This document shows, piece by piece, positions 44,721 through 54,402 of a stretch of 64,000 bases of DNA. The notes below the pieces were generated by a model. That model worked only from the letters and a program-made list of their open reading frames with translations, was not told the DNA's origin and made no database searches. Origin of the DNA: Gallionella sp. Lineage in GTDB: Bacteria; Pseudomonadota; Gammaproteobacteria; Burkholderiales; Gallionellaceae. The position numbers and the translations under genes were made by a program. Each line of letters begins with the position of its first letter. Within the stretch, counting starts at the first letter, position 1. The DNA lies in NCBI GenBank assembly GCA_030645535.1, contig JAUSNM010000055.1:1-64000 (forward strand), in the 5' to 3' direction.

Positions 44721-46226
44721 TCAGTCTGCCAGTCGGCGGGGGAGAGATATGCTGGAGCCCTGGGAATAATCGATACCGATCTCACACAGCTTTGCGACGA
44801 TCTCATCGCTTTCAACCAGCTCTGCGACAGTTTTGACGCCGATTTTCTTGGCGATCCGATTGATGGATACCACCTTGGCAAGTTCTGCAGGATCATTGAG
44901 CATATTGAGAATAACCCCGCCATCCAGTTTCAGGAACTCCACCTGAAAACCGCGTATTCGATCGAATGAGGCGTCATACCTGCCGAATCCGCTCAGTGCA
45001 ACATTGCAACCGCATTGTCTTACCTGGCGGATAAATTCTGCAACGCTGTTATTTCGTGCCGCCAGATCCGAGTCAGGTACTTCAAAGCACAGAATTGAAC
45101 CGGGCATCCCTTGCTCATCCAGCGTGTTTTTCAGGAAATCTGGAAACCCCGGATCGCCTATCGTGGCGGCTGCCACGTTGATGAAAAAGATAGAATTATT
45201 ATCACGGCTGGGGCTCTGTCGTTTTGAAGCCCACTTCAAAACTTGCTGAACGACCCAGCGATCCAGATACGGCATTAACCCGGTTTTTTCGGCAATAGGG
45301 AAAAATGCGCCAGGCGGCACCTGGCCGCCTTCCTCCTCCATCAGTCGGATCAGTATCGCATAATGCTCAGTCTTGCCTGAGTCTATGGGCAGCGGGGAGA
45401 TCAGCTGGCAATACAGGCAAAATTCTCCCTCCTGGATGGCCTCAATAAGCTGTTTCCCCTCGTCACGCCCACCGCCAATCTGCCCGGAAAATGGAGCATG
45501 AATCTGTCCGGCTATTTCATTCTCACCGTAATGCTGTTGAACGGTCATGTTCGTTTCAGCCCCGAACGTCCCTGATAGGGGCTGATCGTCGCGCCTGGTA
45601 ATATCCACGGCCAGAAAATAAAATCCGGTTACATGTCCGTCGGCATCAAATTGAGGAACATGCTCCACCAACAGTCGATAGACGGCACTGCCGGAATCTT
45701 CCTGTAAATATTCATAATGCAGGGGATGTCCATCCAAAGTTTGCCGGACTGCGGTCGCAATTCCCGCATAAGCGCGGGTTCCGAATAACTCCCGCATATG
45801 TCGTCCGTCGATGAGTTCTTCTTTTAAGTGCAACCACTCACGAAAGGCGCGGTTGTGGTATCGGCAATGTCCATCGGGATCGATCAGCACGATCATTGTC
45901 AACATGGTTTCATCGACTAATTGCGAACGAGCCTGAATATCAGTGATTCTCTTTTCGTTGCTCCTGCGCCCGCGCACTTCTGAATCGAGCTTATCTTTCA
46001 TTGACGATAATTGAGCCGTGCGGCGCATCAATACCCATTCCGAGCGTGACGCACGCGCCGCTTCGGCCAGAACAGAGGCAATCAGAATCCCGGTCAAAAA
46101 TGCAACCCATTGCAGATTGTCGTGGGTGAAATAAATTGTTGAGACCAGCGCCGCAGTAGTGCAAATGACGGCTATCGATATAACGTATGCTCGTACACCC
46201 CGAAAAATCCCGCCGCGCATGCTCAT
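44721..46226 (-). CDS. PAS-EAL protein with degenerate EAL domain
   Basis: A 501-residue membrane protein. Two N-terminal helices (about 13-60) precede a coiled coil, a PAS domain (MIVLIDPDGHCRYHNRAFRE) and a C-terminal EAL-type domain. Key catalytic residues are lost: the EAL motif reads HYAILIRL, and the DD loop reads ALSGFGRYDASFD (SG in place of DD). The Asn (FINVAAAT), Lys (EFLKLDGG) and Gln (YSQGSS) positions remain. It therefore probably binds c-di-GMP or a partner rather than hydrolysing it. A 15-nt upstream sequence is shared with the Crp/Fnr gene. Confidence 0.85.
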   Translation of the reverse strand: MSMRGGIFRGVRAYVISIAVICTTAALVSTIYFTHDNLQWVAFLTGILIASVLAEAARASRSEWVLMRRTAQLSSMKDKLDSEVRGRRSNEKRITDIQARSQLVDETMLTMIVLIDPDGHCRYHNRAFREWLHLKEELIDGRHMRELFGTRAYAGIATAVRQTLDGHPLHYEYLQEDSGSAVYRLLVEHVPQFDADGHVTGFYFLAVDITRRDDQPLSGTFGAETNMTVQQHYGENEIAGQIHAPFSGQIGGGRDEGKQLIEAIQEGEFCLYCQLISPLPIDSGKTEHYAILIRLMEEEGGQVPPGAFFPIAEKTGLMPYLDRWVVQQVLKWASKRQSPSRDNNSIFFINVAAATIGDPGFPDFLKNTLDEQGMPGSILCFEVPDSDLAARNNSVAEFIRQVRQCGCNVALSGFGRYDASFDRIRGFQVEFLKLDGGVILNMLNDPAELAKVVSINRIAKKIGVKTVAELVESDEIVAKLCEIGIDYSQGSSISLPRRLAD

Positions 46227-46438
46227 TCCCCTCGAAATCCATGTTGTAGAAGCTCTTCAGGCGCTATAAAGGCCTGCTAACGATCGTCATTTTAGATAAA
46301 CTACTACTATTCCTGTTTAATTCATATAGGGCAGAAAGCCTATATATTCTGGCCTAATGAAATAAACGGTATTTGTATCTGCCGGTATTTTCTGACTGAG
46401 CACAAACGGTCGCAAGTTGTCTGGCGCAGTCAGGCAAG

Positions 46439-46463
46439 AAAAAAGCCCGCTTTCGCGGGCTTC
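46439..46463 (-). terminator. hemF terminator
   Basis: AAGCCCGC-TTTC-GCGGGCTT with an A run at its left, which becomes the T tract when read on the minus strand, 9 bases past the hemF stop. Confidence 0.9.
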
Positions 46464-46471
46464 GTCATCTC

Positions 46472-47398
46472 TTACACCCAGTCTTTGGGCTGCAGGAAGG
46501 TATCGTACAGTTCAGCTTCCGGCGTGCCCGGTTCCGGATGCCAGTCATAACGCCATTTCACCAGCGGCGGCATGGACAGCAGGATGGATTCGGTGCGGCC
46601 ATTGGATTGCAAACCGAAGATCGTGCCACGGTCTATCACCAGGTTAAACTCCACGTAGCGTCCGCGACGATAGAGCTGGAAGTCGCGTTCGCGTTCACCG
46701 TAGGGCGTGTCCATGCGCTTTTCAAGAATCGGCACATAGGCCGACAGGAAGTGATCGCCCACGCTCTGCTGGATGGCAAATGCGGTGGCAAAATCCGGTA
46801 GGCTCAGATCGTCGAAGAAGATGCCGCCGATACCGCGCGGTTCGTTGCGATGCTTGAGGAAGAAGTACTCATCGCACCATTTCTTGTATTTTGCATGCAA
46901 TTCATCGCCGAATGGAGCGAGCGAGTTCTTGCAGATCTGATGGAAATGAACGGCGTCTTCCTCGAATCCGTAATATGGCGTGAGATCCATGCCGCCACCG
47001 AACCAGAAGACTTTTTCGCCATCAGGCTTGTGTGCCATGAACATGCGCACGTTGGCATGCGTGGTCGGTGCATAAGGATTGCGCGGGTGTATCACCAGCG
47101 ATACGCCCATCGCCTCCCAGCTGCAGCCGGCCAGATCTGGGCGGTGCGCCGTGGCCGATGCGGGCATCTTGTCGCCCTGCACATGCGAGAACGCCACGCC
47201 GCCGCGCTCAAGCACGTTGCCCTCTTCGAGGATGCAGCTGATGCCTTCGCCCTTGCCGATACCGCCGCTGCCGGTGGAACGTTCCCACTTGTCGCGGATG
47301 AATTTTTTACCATCCACCTGCTCCAGACGCTCAACGATCAGCTCTTGCAATTCAAGCAGATATTCTTTAACAGCTGCGCTGTTCACGGTGTTGTTCAT
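46472..47398 (-). CDS. hemF: oxygen-dependent coproporphyrinogen III oxidase
   Basis: A 308-residue heme-synthesis enzyme converting coproporphyrinogen III to protoporphyrinogen IX using oxygen. Signature blocks are [70 protein letters not shown] and [20 protein letters not shown]. Normal length. It implies at least occasional aerobic or microaerobic growth. HemJ for the next step is 3 kb away. Confidence 0.97.
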   Translation of the reverse strand: MNNTVNSAAVKEYLLELQELIVERLEQVDGKKFIRDKWERSTGSGGIGKGEGISCILEEGNVLERGGVAFSHVQGDKMPASATAHRPDLAGCSWEAMGVSLVIHPRNPYAPTTHANVRMFMAHKPDGEKVFWFGGGMDLTPYYGFEEDAVHFHQICKNSLAPFGDELHAKYKKWCDEYFFLKHRNEPRGIGGIFFDDLSLPDFATAFAIQQSVGDHFLSAYVPILEKRMDTPYGERERDFQLYRRGRYVEFNLVIDRGTIFGLQSNGRTESILLSMPPLVKWRYDWHPEPGTPEAELYDTFLQPKDWV

Positions 47399-47425
47399 AG
47401 TCTCTCCGGTTATTAAATTATTATT

Positions 47426-47983
47426 TTAATTGCGCACGATTCTACCATCCAGCCAAGCGAGTATCTTTGACGGCTGACGGCGGTGGCCCACCAGCCCCGG
47501 CAAAACCCACACTTCTTTCCCGAACAAACGCCGGCACTCTGAAAAGGTTCTGGCGGGACGCATGCCGCTTTTATTGGCGCTGGTGGACACCAGCGCGCTG
47601 TGCACGCCCTGACAGAGTTTTTTTGCAAACGGATGCGCGGTCAGACGCACCGCCAGCGTGTCATGTTCGCCACGCAACCACCTGGGGGTCGCTCTTTTCA
47701 CAGGCATCAGGTAAGTAATCGCCTTTGCACCATCCTCACGTAGCGTCTGTTGTTGCGCTGGTGTCAGCGGCTGCAAATAATGCGCCACCTGCTGATAACT
47801 AGACGCGATCAGAATCAATCCCTTGCGTTGCGGGCGTTGCTTGAGCCTGAGCAATCGCAGCACGGCGGCGCGATTAGCCGGGTCACAACCCAGCCCATAG
47901 CAGGACTCGGTAGGGTAGGCGATCAAGCCGCCGCGCTTCAGATGCGCGGCGATGCGGCGATATGATGTGGGAGCGCATTGCAT
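47426..47983 (-). CDS. tsaC: L-threonylcarbamoyladenylate synthase TsaC
   Basis: A 185-residue enzyme of the YrdC/Sua5 family that makes threonylcarbamoyl-AMP for t6A37 modification of tRNA. The substrate cleft motif GGLIAYPTESCYGLGCDPAN and LLRLKQRPQRKGLILIAS are diagnostic, and the late LVSTSANKSGMRPARTF completes the site. Unusually, the middle (MPVKRATPRWLRGEH) has an atypical sequence, but no deletion. It follows purD by 80 bases. Confidence 0.95.
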   Translation of the reverse strand: MQCAPTSYRRIAAHLKRGGLIAYPTESCYGLGCDPANRAAVLRLLRLKQRPQRKGLILIASSYQQVAHYLQPLTPAQQQTLREDGAKAITYLMPVKRATPRWLRGEHDTLAVRLTAHPFAKKLCQGVHSALVSTSANKSGMRPARTFSECRRLFGKEVWVLPGLVGHRRQPSKILAWLDGRIVRN

Positions 47984-48063
47984 GAAAGAACCGCCCCCTA
48001 GTCATTCCCGTACGAGGAAAAATCAGAGGCAGTGCAAATTGACAGCGGAAAATTCACGTCGAG

Positions 48064-49344
48064 TTACTTGCGGCCAGCCGCAATCGCACGGTAGCCGATG
48101 TCGCGACGCATCTGGCAACCCTCGAAAGAAATTCCGTCCGCCACCTGGTAGGCGCGCCGCTGCGCCATACGCACACTGTCGCCCAACGCTGTGACGCAGA
48201 GCACACGCCCGCCGCTGGTTTCGACTTTGCCGTCTTTGAGCGTCGTTCCCGCGTGGAAAACATGCACATCTTCTTCACCCCTGGCCGGCAAGCCGGTGAT
48301 CACATCTCCGCTGCGCGGCGTATCGGGATAATTGGCTGCTGCCATCACCACGCCTAAGGCGGTGCGGCGATCCCATTCAACTTCGATACGATCCAGCGTA
48401 CCGTTCACCGCATGTTCCATCAGCGTCAGCAAATCGGTCTTCAGACGCAGCATGATGGGTTGAGTTTCCGGGTCGCCCATGCGGCAGTTGAATTCAAGCA
48501 CCTTGATCCCGCCATGCGGATCTATCATCAGACCTGCGTATAAAAAACCGGTGTAAGTATGACCTTCTTTTTCCATGCCCTGCACGGTAGGAATAATCAC
48601 TTCGCGCAGTGCGCGTGCATACACTTCCGGGGTGACCACCGGCGCCGGGGAATACGCACCCATGCCGCCGGTATTCGGGCCCAGGTCGCCGTCCATCAGG
48701 CGCTTGTGATCCTGACTGGTTGCCAGCGGCAAGATGTTTTTGCCGTCCACCATCACGATGAAGCTGGCCTCTTCACCTGCCAGAAATTCTTCAATCACCA
48801 CGCGCGCACCGGCGTCCCCCAGCTTGTTATCTGACAGCATCATGTCGACGGCCTGATGCGCTTCATCAAGAGACATCGCAACCACCACGCCTTTGCCGGC
48901 TGCCAGGCCATCGGCTTTGATCACGATCGGTGCGTCATGCTTGTCCACGTAAGCGTGAGCTGCCGCCGCATCGCTGAACGTCTCGTAAAATGCGGTGGGT
49001 ATGTTGTGCCGCACCATGAAAGCCTTGGCGAAATCCTTGGAAGATTCCAGTTGCGCCGCAGCTTTTGTAGGGCCGAATATTTTCAGTCCGGCACGGCGGA
49101 AGGTATCCACCACGCCTTTGGACAGCGGCGCTTCGGGCCCGACCACGGTCAGATAGATGTGTTCTCGTTGCGCGAACGCCAGCAACTCATCAATACTGCT
49201 GATCGCGACGTTTTCCACACCGTTTTCCAGGGCCGTACCGGCATTGCCGGGCGCGACATAAACCTTCTGCACCTTGGGCGCCTGCGCCAGACGCCACGCC
49301 AGCGCGTGCTCACGACCACCAGAACCAATCACTAATATCTTCAT
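48064..49344 (-). CDS. purD: phosphoribosylamine-glycine ligase
   Basis: A 426-residue ATP-grasp enzyme of purine synthesis, making glycinamide ribonucleotide. MKILVIGSGGREHALAWRLA, the APLSKGVVDTFRRAG region, GLAAGKGVVVAMS, ATP-grasp FLAGEEASFIVMVDG, and MGAYSPAPVVTPE and VLEFNCRMGDPETQPI are intact. It is the usual neighbour of purH, 102 bases upstream. Confidence 0.98.
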   Translation of the reverse strand: MKILVIGSGGREHALAWRLAQAPKVQKVYVAPGNAGTALENGVENVAISSIDELLAFAQREHIYLTVVGPEAPLSKGVVDTFRRAGLKIFGPTKAAAQLESSKDFAKAFMVRHNIPTAFYETFSDAAAAHAYVDKHDAPIVIKADGLAAGKGVVVAMSLDEAHQAVDMMLSDNKLGDAGARVVIEEFLAGEEASFIVMVDGKNILPLATSQDHKRLMDGDLGPNTGGMGAYSPAPVVTPEVYARALREVIIPTVQGMEKEGHTYTGFLYAGLMIDPHGGIKVLEFNCRMGDPETQPIMLRLKTDLLTLMEHAVNGTLDRIEVEWDRRTALGVVMAAANYPDTPRSGDVITGLPARGEEDVHVFHAGTTLKDGKVETSGGRVLCVTALGDSVRMAQRRAYQVADGISFEGCQMRRDIGYRAIAAGRK

Positions 49345-49362
49345 GTCGCTATTCCATCTAAA

Positions 49363-49435
49363 AATGAGAAGGGAAAAGAGGGAAGGGAGAAGGGTAAAAG
49401 CGCGCTCACTGCTCTTCCCTCTTTACCCTTCCCCC
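49363..49435. repeat. purine-rich degenerate heptamer repeat
   Basis: GAGAAGG, GAAAAGA, GGGAAGG, GAGAAGG, GTAAAAG read as degenerate 7-mers, followed by a mainly complementary pyrimidine stretch CTCTTCCCTCTTTACCC. The two arms can form a long imperfect hairpin between purD and purH. Confidence 0.5.
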
Positions 49436-49446
49436 TTAACTATTTT

Positions 49447-51009
49447 TTAATGCCTGAAATGACGGTATCCGGTGTAAACCATCGCGATGCCATGCTCGTC
49501 CGCTGCCGCGATAACTTCAGCGTCGCGCATCGATCCACCTGGTTGGATCACGGCTTTTGCACCGGCCTGAGCCAATACATCCAGACCGTCGCGGAACGGG
49601 AAGAAGGCATCCGACGCGACGACTGATCCGACCAGACTCAAGCCCGCGTTCTGCGCCTTGATCGCGGCGATACGCGTGCTGTCCACGCGGCTCATCTGAC
49701 CTGCGCCCACGCCCAGCGTCTGGCCGTTTTTGCAGAACACGATTGCGTTGGATTTTACATATTTCGCGACGCGCCAGGCGAACAACAAATCCTGCAATTG
49801 TGCGGCGCTCGGCTGTGCCTTGGTGACGACGCGCAGTTGCGAAGCCTGTACGTTGAGGATGTCCGGGGTTTGCACCAGCAAGCCCCCGCCGACACGTTTC
49901 ACGTCATAAATATTATGCGCATTCGACAGCGGCACGATGAGCACGCGCACGTTCGGCTTGGCAGCAAATACCTGTAAGGCTTCTGCACTGTATTCAGGCG
50001 CGATCACCACTTCGACGAATTGCTGTGCGACCGCTTCTGCCGTTGCTGCATCCACGCTGCGGTTGAAGGCAATAATGCCGCCGAAAGCTGAAGTAGGATC
50101 CGTGGCTAAGGCAAGCTTATAAGAGGACAGTGCGGTGTCGGCGATTGCAACGCCACAAGGATTGGCATGTTTGACGATCACGCAAGCGCATTGCTCGAAG
50201 GTCTTGACCAGCTCCCAGGTCGCATCTGCATCGCCGATGTTGTTGTAGGAAAGCTCCTTGCCCTGCACTTGAGTATAGTTGGCGATACTGCCCGCAATCG
50301 TTGTCAGTTCGCGGTAAAAAGCCGCATTCTGGTGAGGATTCTCACCGTAACGCATGTCCTGCACCTTGGCAAAGTTGAAATTGATCTGCGCCGGAAATTC
50401 AGTACGCGAGCCGTCGCTGTTGACCGTGGTCAGGTAATTGCTGATCGCTGAATCATATGCCGCCGTGTGCGAAAACGCCTTCTTCGCCAGATCGAAACGG
50501 GTCGCATCAGAAACCTTGCCGCCATTGGTCTGCATCTCGGCCAGCACCGAACTGTAGTCTTCGGGGTCGGTAACGATAGCGACATGACCGTGATTCTTGG
50601 CCGCCGCACGCACCATGGTCGGACCGCCGATGTCGATATTCTCGATCGCATCTTCCAGCGAACAATCAGGCTTGGCGATGGTCGCCGCAAATGGATACAA
50701 ATTCACCACTACGAGGTCAATCGTGGGAATGCCATGCTTTGCCAGCGTGGCGACATGTTCGGGCAGATCGCGGCGCGCCAGAATGCCTGCATGAACCTTG
50801 GGTTGCAGCGTCTTGACGCGGCCGTCCAACATTTCCGGGAAGCCGGTGTAATCCGCCACTTCGGTGACCGGAATGCCATTGTCAGCGAACAGCTTGGCCG
50901 TACCTCCGGTGGAGAGGATTTTAACGCCGAGTTCAGTTAAACCTCTTGCGAATTCGAGTACGCCGGATTTATCCGAAACGCTGATGAGTGCCTGTTTGAT
51001 AGTTGCCAT
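49447..51009 (-). CDS. purH: bifunctional AICAR formyltransferase/IMP cyclohydrolase
   Basis: A 520-residue enzyme catalysing the last two steps to IMP. The N-terminal MGS-like cyclohydrolase domain has [34 protein letters not shown] and [20 protein letters not shown]. The formyltransferase domain has [41 protein letters not shown] and [12 protein letters not shown]. Length is normal. A heptamer repeat lies in its 5' region. Confidence 0.98.
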   Translation of the reverse strand: MATIKQALISVSDKSGVLEFARGLTELGVKILSTGGTAKLFADNGIPVTEVADYTGFPEMLDGRVKTLQPKVHAGILARRDLPEHVATLAKHGIPTIDLVVVNLYPFAATIAKPDCSLEDAIENIDIGGPTMVRAAAKNHGHVAIVTDPEDYSSVLAEMQTNGGKVSDATRFDLAKKAFSHTAAYDSAISNYLTTVNSDGSRTEFPAQINFNFAKVQDMRYGENPHQNAAFYRELTTIAGSIANYTQVQGKELSYNNIGDADATWELVKTFEQCACVIVKHANPCGVAIADTALSSYKLALATDPTSAFGGIIAFNRSVDAATAEAVAQQFVEVVIAPEYSAEALQVFAAKPNVRVLIVPLSNAHNIYDVKRVGGGLLVQTPDILNVQASQLRVVTKAQPSAAQLQDLLFAWRVAKYVKSNAIVFCKNGQTLGVGAGQMSRVDSTRIAAIKAQNAGLSLVGSVVASDAFFPFRDGLDVLAQAGAKAVIQPGGSMRDAEVIAAADEHGIAMVYTGYRHFRH

Positions 51010-51040
51010 GATGATTCCAGTTAAAATAAATTCGGTAAAT

Positions 51041-51098
51041 CGTTAGTCGTTAGTCGTTAGTCGTTAGTTGGTAAACTGAATCCCGCATCCTAAATCCT
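51041..51098. repeat. two heptamer repeats upstream of purH
   Basis: CGTTAGT occurs four times in a row (51041-51068). It is followed by GAATCCC-GCATCCT-AAATCCT (51078-51098), which is the AGGATTC-type heptamer on the opposite strand. Confidence 0.8.
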
Positions 51099-51102
51099 GT
51101 TT

Positions 51103-51354
51103 TTATTCGACGCCGTGCTGCAACATTTTCTTGCGCAGGGTGTTGCGATTGATGCCCAGCATGGCGGCCGCGCGCGACTGATTGCCGCCCACCTGCACCA
51201 ATACCATCTCGACCAGCGGCTTTTCGACACAATTCATCACCATGTCGTACAGGCCACAGCCTGGTTCTTCGCCGTCAAGATCACTGAAGTATTCGGAGAG
51301 TGCGAGACGCACGTAGCGCGCCATCTCGTTTTCGTTTATCGCGCGTTCGCTCAT
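51103..51354 (-). CDS. fis: Fis-type DNA-binding protein
   Basis: An 83-residue nucleoid-associated protein. The C-terminal helix-turn-helix is complete (VQVGGNQSRAAAMLGINRNT then LRKKMLQHG). The N-terminal beta-hairpin arm of E. coli Fis is partly altered, as in other betaproteobacteria. It bends DNA and regulates rRNA and other genes. Its ATG overlaps the dusB stop (ATGA), giving the classical dusB-fis operon. Confidence 0.95.
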   Translation of the reverse strand: MSERAINENEMARYVRLALSEYFSDLDGEEPGCGLYDMVMNCVEKPLVEMVLVQVGGNQSRAAAMLGINRNTLRKKMLQHGVE

Positions 51355-52358
51355 GCTGCCAACTCCTCAAGATAATGCAGCTGTAATCCACGCTGCGCTT
51401 GTTCTGCAAAAAATTCATCGACCGCTGCCTGTTGCTCTTGCGGGCTTTCAAGTTGATTCATCTGATGGCGAAAGTGTGCTGAACCTGTCAGCCCTTTCGT
51501 GTACCACGAGATATGTTTGCGTGCGATACGCAATCCGGTGTGCTCGCCATAAAAATCATACAAATCAATAACATGTGCCAACAGCACGCGATGAATCTCG
51601 GACACCTGCGGAGAGGGCAGATGCTCGCCTGTCTGCAAAAAATGTTCAATTTCACGGAACAACCAGGGACGCCCTTGCGCCGCTCGGCCTATCATCACCG
51701 CATCCGCGCCGGAATACTGCAGCACATAGCGCGCTTTCTCCGGCGTGGTGATGTCGCCATTGGCGATGATGGGAATGTTCACGCTGGCTTTCACCTCACG
51801 AATAGTGTCGTACTCGGCATCCCCTGTATAGGCGCAAGCGCGGGTGCGGCCATGAATCGCCAGCGCCTGTATACCCGACGCTTCGGCGATCCGGGCGATA
51901 CGCACCGCATTGCGATTGTGTGTATCCCAGCCGGTGCGAATCTTCAGCGTCACCGGTGCATTTACTGCGCCGACTACGGCTTCCAGCAATTTCGCGACCA
52001 GCGGTTCATTTTGCAGCAAGGCGGAACCCGCCATCACATTGCAAATTTTCTTTGCCGGACAGCCCATGTTGATGTCGATGATTTGCGCGCCGTGATCCAC
52101 GTTGTATTTTGCTGCTTCCGCCAGCATTTTTGCATCGGCACCGACGATCTGCACCGAGATCGGATCGACTTCACCCTCATGGTTGGCGCGGCGCCGGGTC
52201 TTTTCAGAGCCATACAGCAGCGAATTGGAAGCCACCATCTCGCTCACGGCCATGCCCGCCCCCATGCGCTTGCACAGCATGCGGAAAGGCCTGTCGGTGA
52301 CCCCTGCCATGGGGGCAACGATGAGATTGTTTTTGAGTTCGTAGTGGCCGATGCGCAT
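51351..52358 (-). CDS. dusB: tRNA-dihydrouridine synthase B
   Basis: A 335-residue FMN-dependent enzyme making dihydrouridine in tRNA. The start MRIGHYELKNNLIVAPMAGV, TDRPFRMLCKRMGAGMAVSE, the active-site Cys in INMGCPAKKICNVMAGSAL, RTGWD and AIHGRTRACAYTG are diagnostic. Length is normal. It is divergent from the ubiH-like gene with 47 bases to its first possible start, so their promoters overlap. Confidence 0.97.
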   Translation of the reverse strand: MRIGHYELKNNLIVAPMAGVTDRPFRMLCKRMGAGMAVSEMVASNSLLYGSEKTRRRANHEGEVDPISVQIVGADAKMLAEAAKYNVDHGAQIIDINMGCPAKKICNVMAGSALLQNEPLVAKLLEAVVGAVNAPVTLKIRTGWDTHNRNAVRIARIAEASGIQALAIHGRTRACAYTGDAEYDTIREVKASVNIPIIANGDITTPEKARYVLQYSGADAVMIGRAAQGRPWLFREIEHFLQTGEHLPSPQVSEIHRVLLAHVIDLYDFYGEHTGLRIARKHISWYTKGLTGSAHFRHQMNQLESPQEQQAAVDEFFAEQAQRGLQLHYLEELAA

Positions 52359-52432
52359 TGATAATTTTCCAAGAGGGTTGCGGATTATAAAGCAAGCGGA
52401 CAGGCATGGAAAATATCGCTATGATTAGCGCC

Positions 52433-53656
52433 ATGAAAACCTCGATGCAATACGATGTGGTAATTATAGGCGGCGGCCTGGTAGGCGCCAGTCTGGCCGC
52501 CGCTTTGAAGGATAGCGGACTGTCTCTGGCGCTGGTAGAAGCAGCCTCACCTCTCCCCAACCCTCTCCCTCAATATGGCGAGGGCGCAAACGAATCGCTA
52601 CGCGATGCGCTTCTTGACGACGACTGGGACAGCCGCATTTATGCGATCAGTCCCGGCAGTCGCCATTTTCTCGATCAAATCGGTGCCTGGTCGCGGCTCA
52701 ACCTGGAGCGCATCGCACCGGTACAGGAGATGCGCGTATCCGGCGATGCCGGCGCTGAACTGGAATTTTCTGCCTATCAGATGGGCGTGGCGGAACTTGC
52801 CTGCATACTGGAAAACCGCGCGCTGCAACACGCGCTGTGGCAAACACTCAACGAGCAGGACAACCTTGCATTCATTCAGCCCGCTCGCTGCGCCGCGCTT
52901 TCATTCACTGAAGAAGCTGCCGCGCTCACGCTGGAAGACGGGCGCATCCTGAGTGCCAAACTGATCGTCGGTGCCGACGGGCGCAATTCATGGGTACGCA
53001 ATCAGGCCGGCATCAGTGCTGCGCCGGTGGACTACCAGCAACACGGCGTGGTTGCCAATTTCGGCTGTACACTTTCGCATCGCGGCATCGCGCACCAATG
53101 GTTCCAGCCGGATGGCATACTTGCGCTGCTGCCGCTACCGGGCAGCAGAGTCTCTATGGTGTGGTCGGTCAGCCCTGACAAATCAACAGAATTGCTGGCG
53201 CTGTCACCTGAAGAGCTCTGCGAACAAGTGTCTGCCGCCTCGCAATACACACTCGGCGAGCTAAAGCTCATCACGCCCGCCGCCGCGTTTGGGTTGCGCC
53301 TGCTGACGCTGCCGCAAATCAGCGCGAGTCGGGTGGCATTGATTGGAGACGCCGCGCACAATATGCATCCGCTGGCCGGACAAGGCGTAAACACCGGTTT
53401 CCGCGATGCGCGCCAGCTGGCTCAATTGTTGCTGGATCGCGGCGGATGTAACGACTGCGGAAATGCGCAATTGCTGCGCCGTTATGACCGCAAACGGAAA
53501 GAAGATATTCACACCATGCAGGCCACCACGTATGGCCTGAAGAATCTGTTCTGCAATGACGATCCGATATTGCGCACGCTGCGCAATATCGGCTTGAATG
53601 CCACGAATAAAATTGTCCCGCTGAAAAAAATGCTTATGCAACACGCCCTTAACTAA
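52433..53656 (+). CDS. UbiH/UbiF-family FAD monooxygenase
   Basis: A 407-residue flavin hydroxylase of ubiquinone synthesis. The Rossmann GxGxxG is VVIIGGGLVGASLAAAL. The DG motif is VGADGRNSWVRNQAG, and the second FAD motif is LIGDAAHNMHPLAGQGVNTG. Which ring position it hydroxylates is uncertain. A stretch ASPLPNPLPQYGEGANE, encoded by a CCCTCTCC repeat (52545-52586), is inserted in a loop before DWDSRIYAIS. Start options are 52406, 52433 and 52445; 52433 is preferred from family alignment. Confidence 0.88.
   Translation: MKTSMQYDVVIIGGGLVGASLAAALKDSGLSLALVEAASPLPNPLPQYGEGANESLRDALLDDDWDSRIYAISPGSRHFLDQIGAWSRLNLERIAPVQEMRVSGDAGAELEFSAYQMGVAELACILENRALQHALWQTLNEQDNLAFIQPARCAALSFTEEAAALTLEDGRILSAKLIVGADGRNSWVRNQAGISAAPVDYQQHGVVANFGCTLSHRGIAHQWFQPDGILALLPLPGSRVSMVWSVSPDKSTELLALSPEELCEQVSAASQYTLGELKLITPAAAFGLRLLTLPQISASRVALIGDAAHNMHPLAGQGVNTGFRDARQLAQLLLDRGGCNDCGNAQLLRRYDRKRKEDIHTMQATTYGLKNLFCNDDPILRTLRNIGLNATNKIVPLKKMLMQHALN
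52545..52586. repeat. CCCTCTCC repeat in ubiH-like gene
   Basis: CCTCACCTCTCCCCAACCC, then TCTCCCTCAATATGGCGAGGGCG, with arms that pair. It is in frame, adding about 14 residues. Confidence 0.7.
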
Positions 53657-53669
53657 CTATTTGAATATT

Positions 53670-54392
53670 ATGAAAACGAATGTAATGAGTTTTGGCAAAA
53701 ATATACTTGCCCTGTTTCTGCTAGCCGCCTTTTCCGCAGCCCACGCCGGAGAAGCTGAAATCCGCCAGTCTTTGCAAAGCAAATTCCCCAACATTGGCAA
53801 GCTGGAACATGTCGTCAAGACGCCTTACGCCGGGCTTTATGAAGTCGTGGTGGGCGAGCAATTGTTGTATACCGATGAGCAGGGGCTATACCTGTTCGAC
53901 GGCAACATCATCGAGGTGAAGAGCCGCACCGATCTCTCCGAACAACGCCGTCATCAGTTATTCGCCATCGAATTCGACAAGCTGCCGCTGGAACTGGCGG
54001 TTAAAAAAGTGAAGGGCAACGGCAGCCGCAAACTGGCATTTTTCACCGATCCCAATTGCGGCTATTGCAAGAAGCTGGAAAAGGAACTCGCCAAGATTAA
54101 CGACGTCACGCTATATATGTTTATGTATCCTATTTTTCCGGGATCGGAAGAAATTGTGCGCAACGTGCGCTGCGCCAAAGATCCGGTCAAAGCATGGGAC
54201 GACCTGATGCAAAAAGGCATCGCGCCGGCTGTCATCGCTTGCAAAGTACCCACCGACAAGGTCATCGCATTGGGCAGGAAACTGAAAGTAAACGGCACAC
54301 CCAATTTGATTTTTGCTGATGGCACGCAAGTGCCCGGCTATCTGCCCGCAGAAGAACTGGAAAAGCACCTGAAACAGGCCGGGAAAAAATAG
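53670..54392 (+). CDS. dsbC: periplasmic disulfide isomerase DsbC
   Basis: A 240-residue periplasmic protein. The signal peptide (ILALFLLAAFSAAHA) is cleaved before GEAEIR. The DsbC N-terminal dimerisation domain is followed by a thioredoxin domain with CGYC (TDPNCGYCKKLEKEL) and the cis-Pro loop VNGTPNLIFADG. It isomerises wrong disulfides. The ATG at 53670 is preferred over a TTG at 53661. It is the second gene of a run starting at the ubiH-like gene. Confidence 0.95.
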   Translation: MKTNVMSFGKNILALFLLAAFSAAHAGEAEIRQSLQSKFPNIGKLEHVVKTPYAGLYEVVVGEQLLYTDEQGLYLFDGNIIEVKSRTDLSEQRRHQLFAIEFDKLPLELAVKKVKGNGSRKLAFFTDPNCGYCKKLEKELAKINDVTLYMFMYPIFPGSEEIVRNVRCAKDPVKAWDDLMQKGIAPAVIACKVPTDKVIALGRKLKVNGTPNLIFADGTQVPGYLPAEELEKHLKQAGKK

Positions 54393-54402
54393 GAGGCTGA
54401 TC

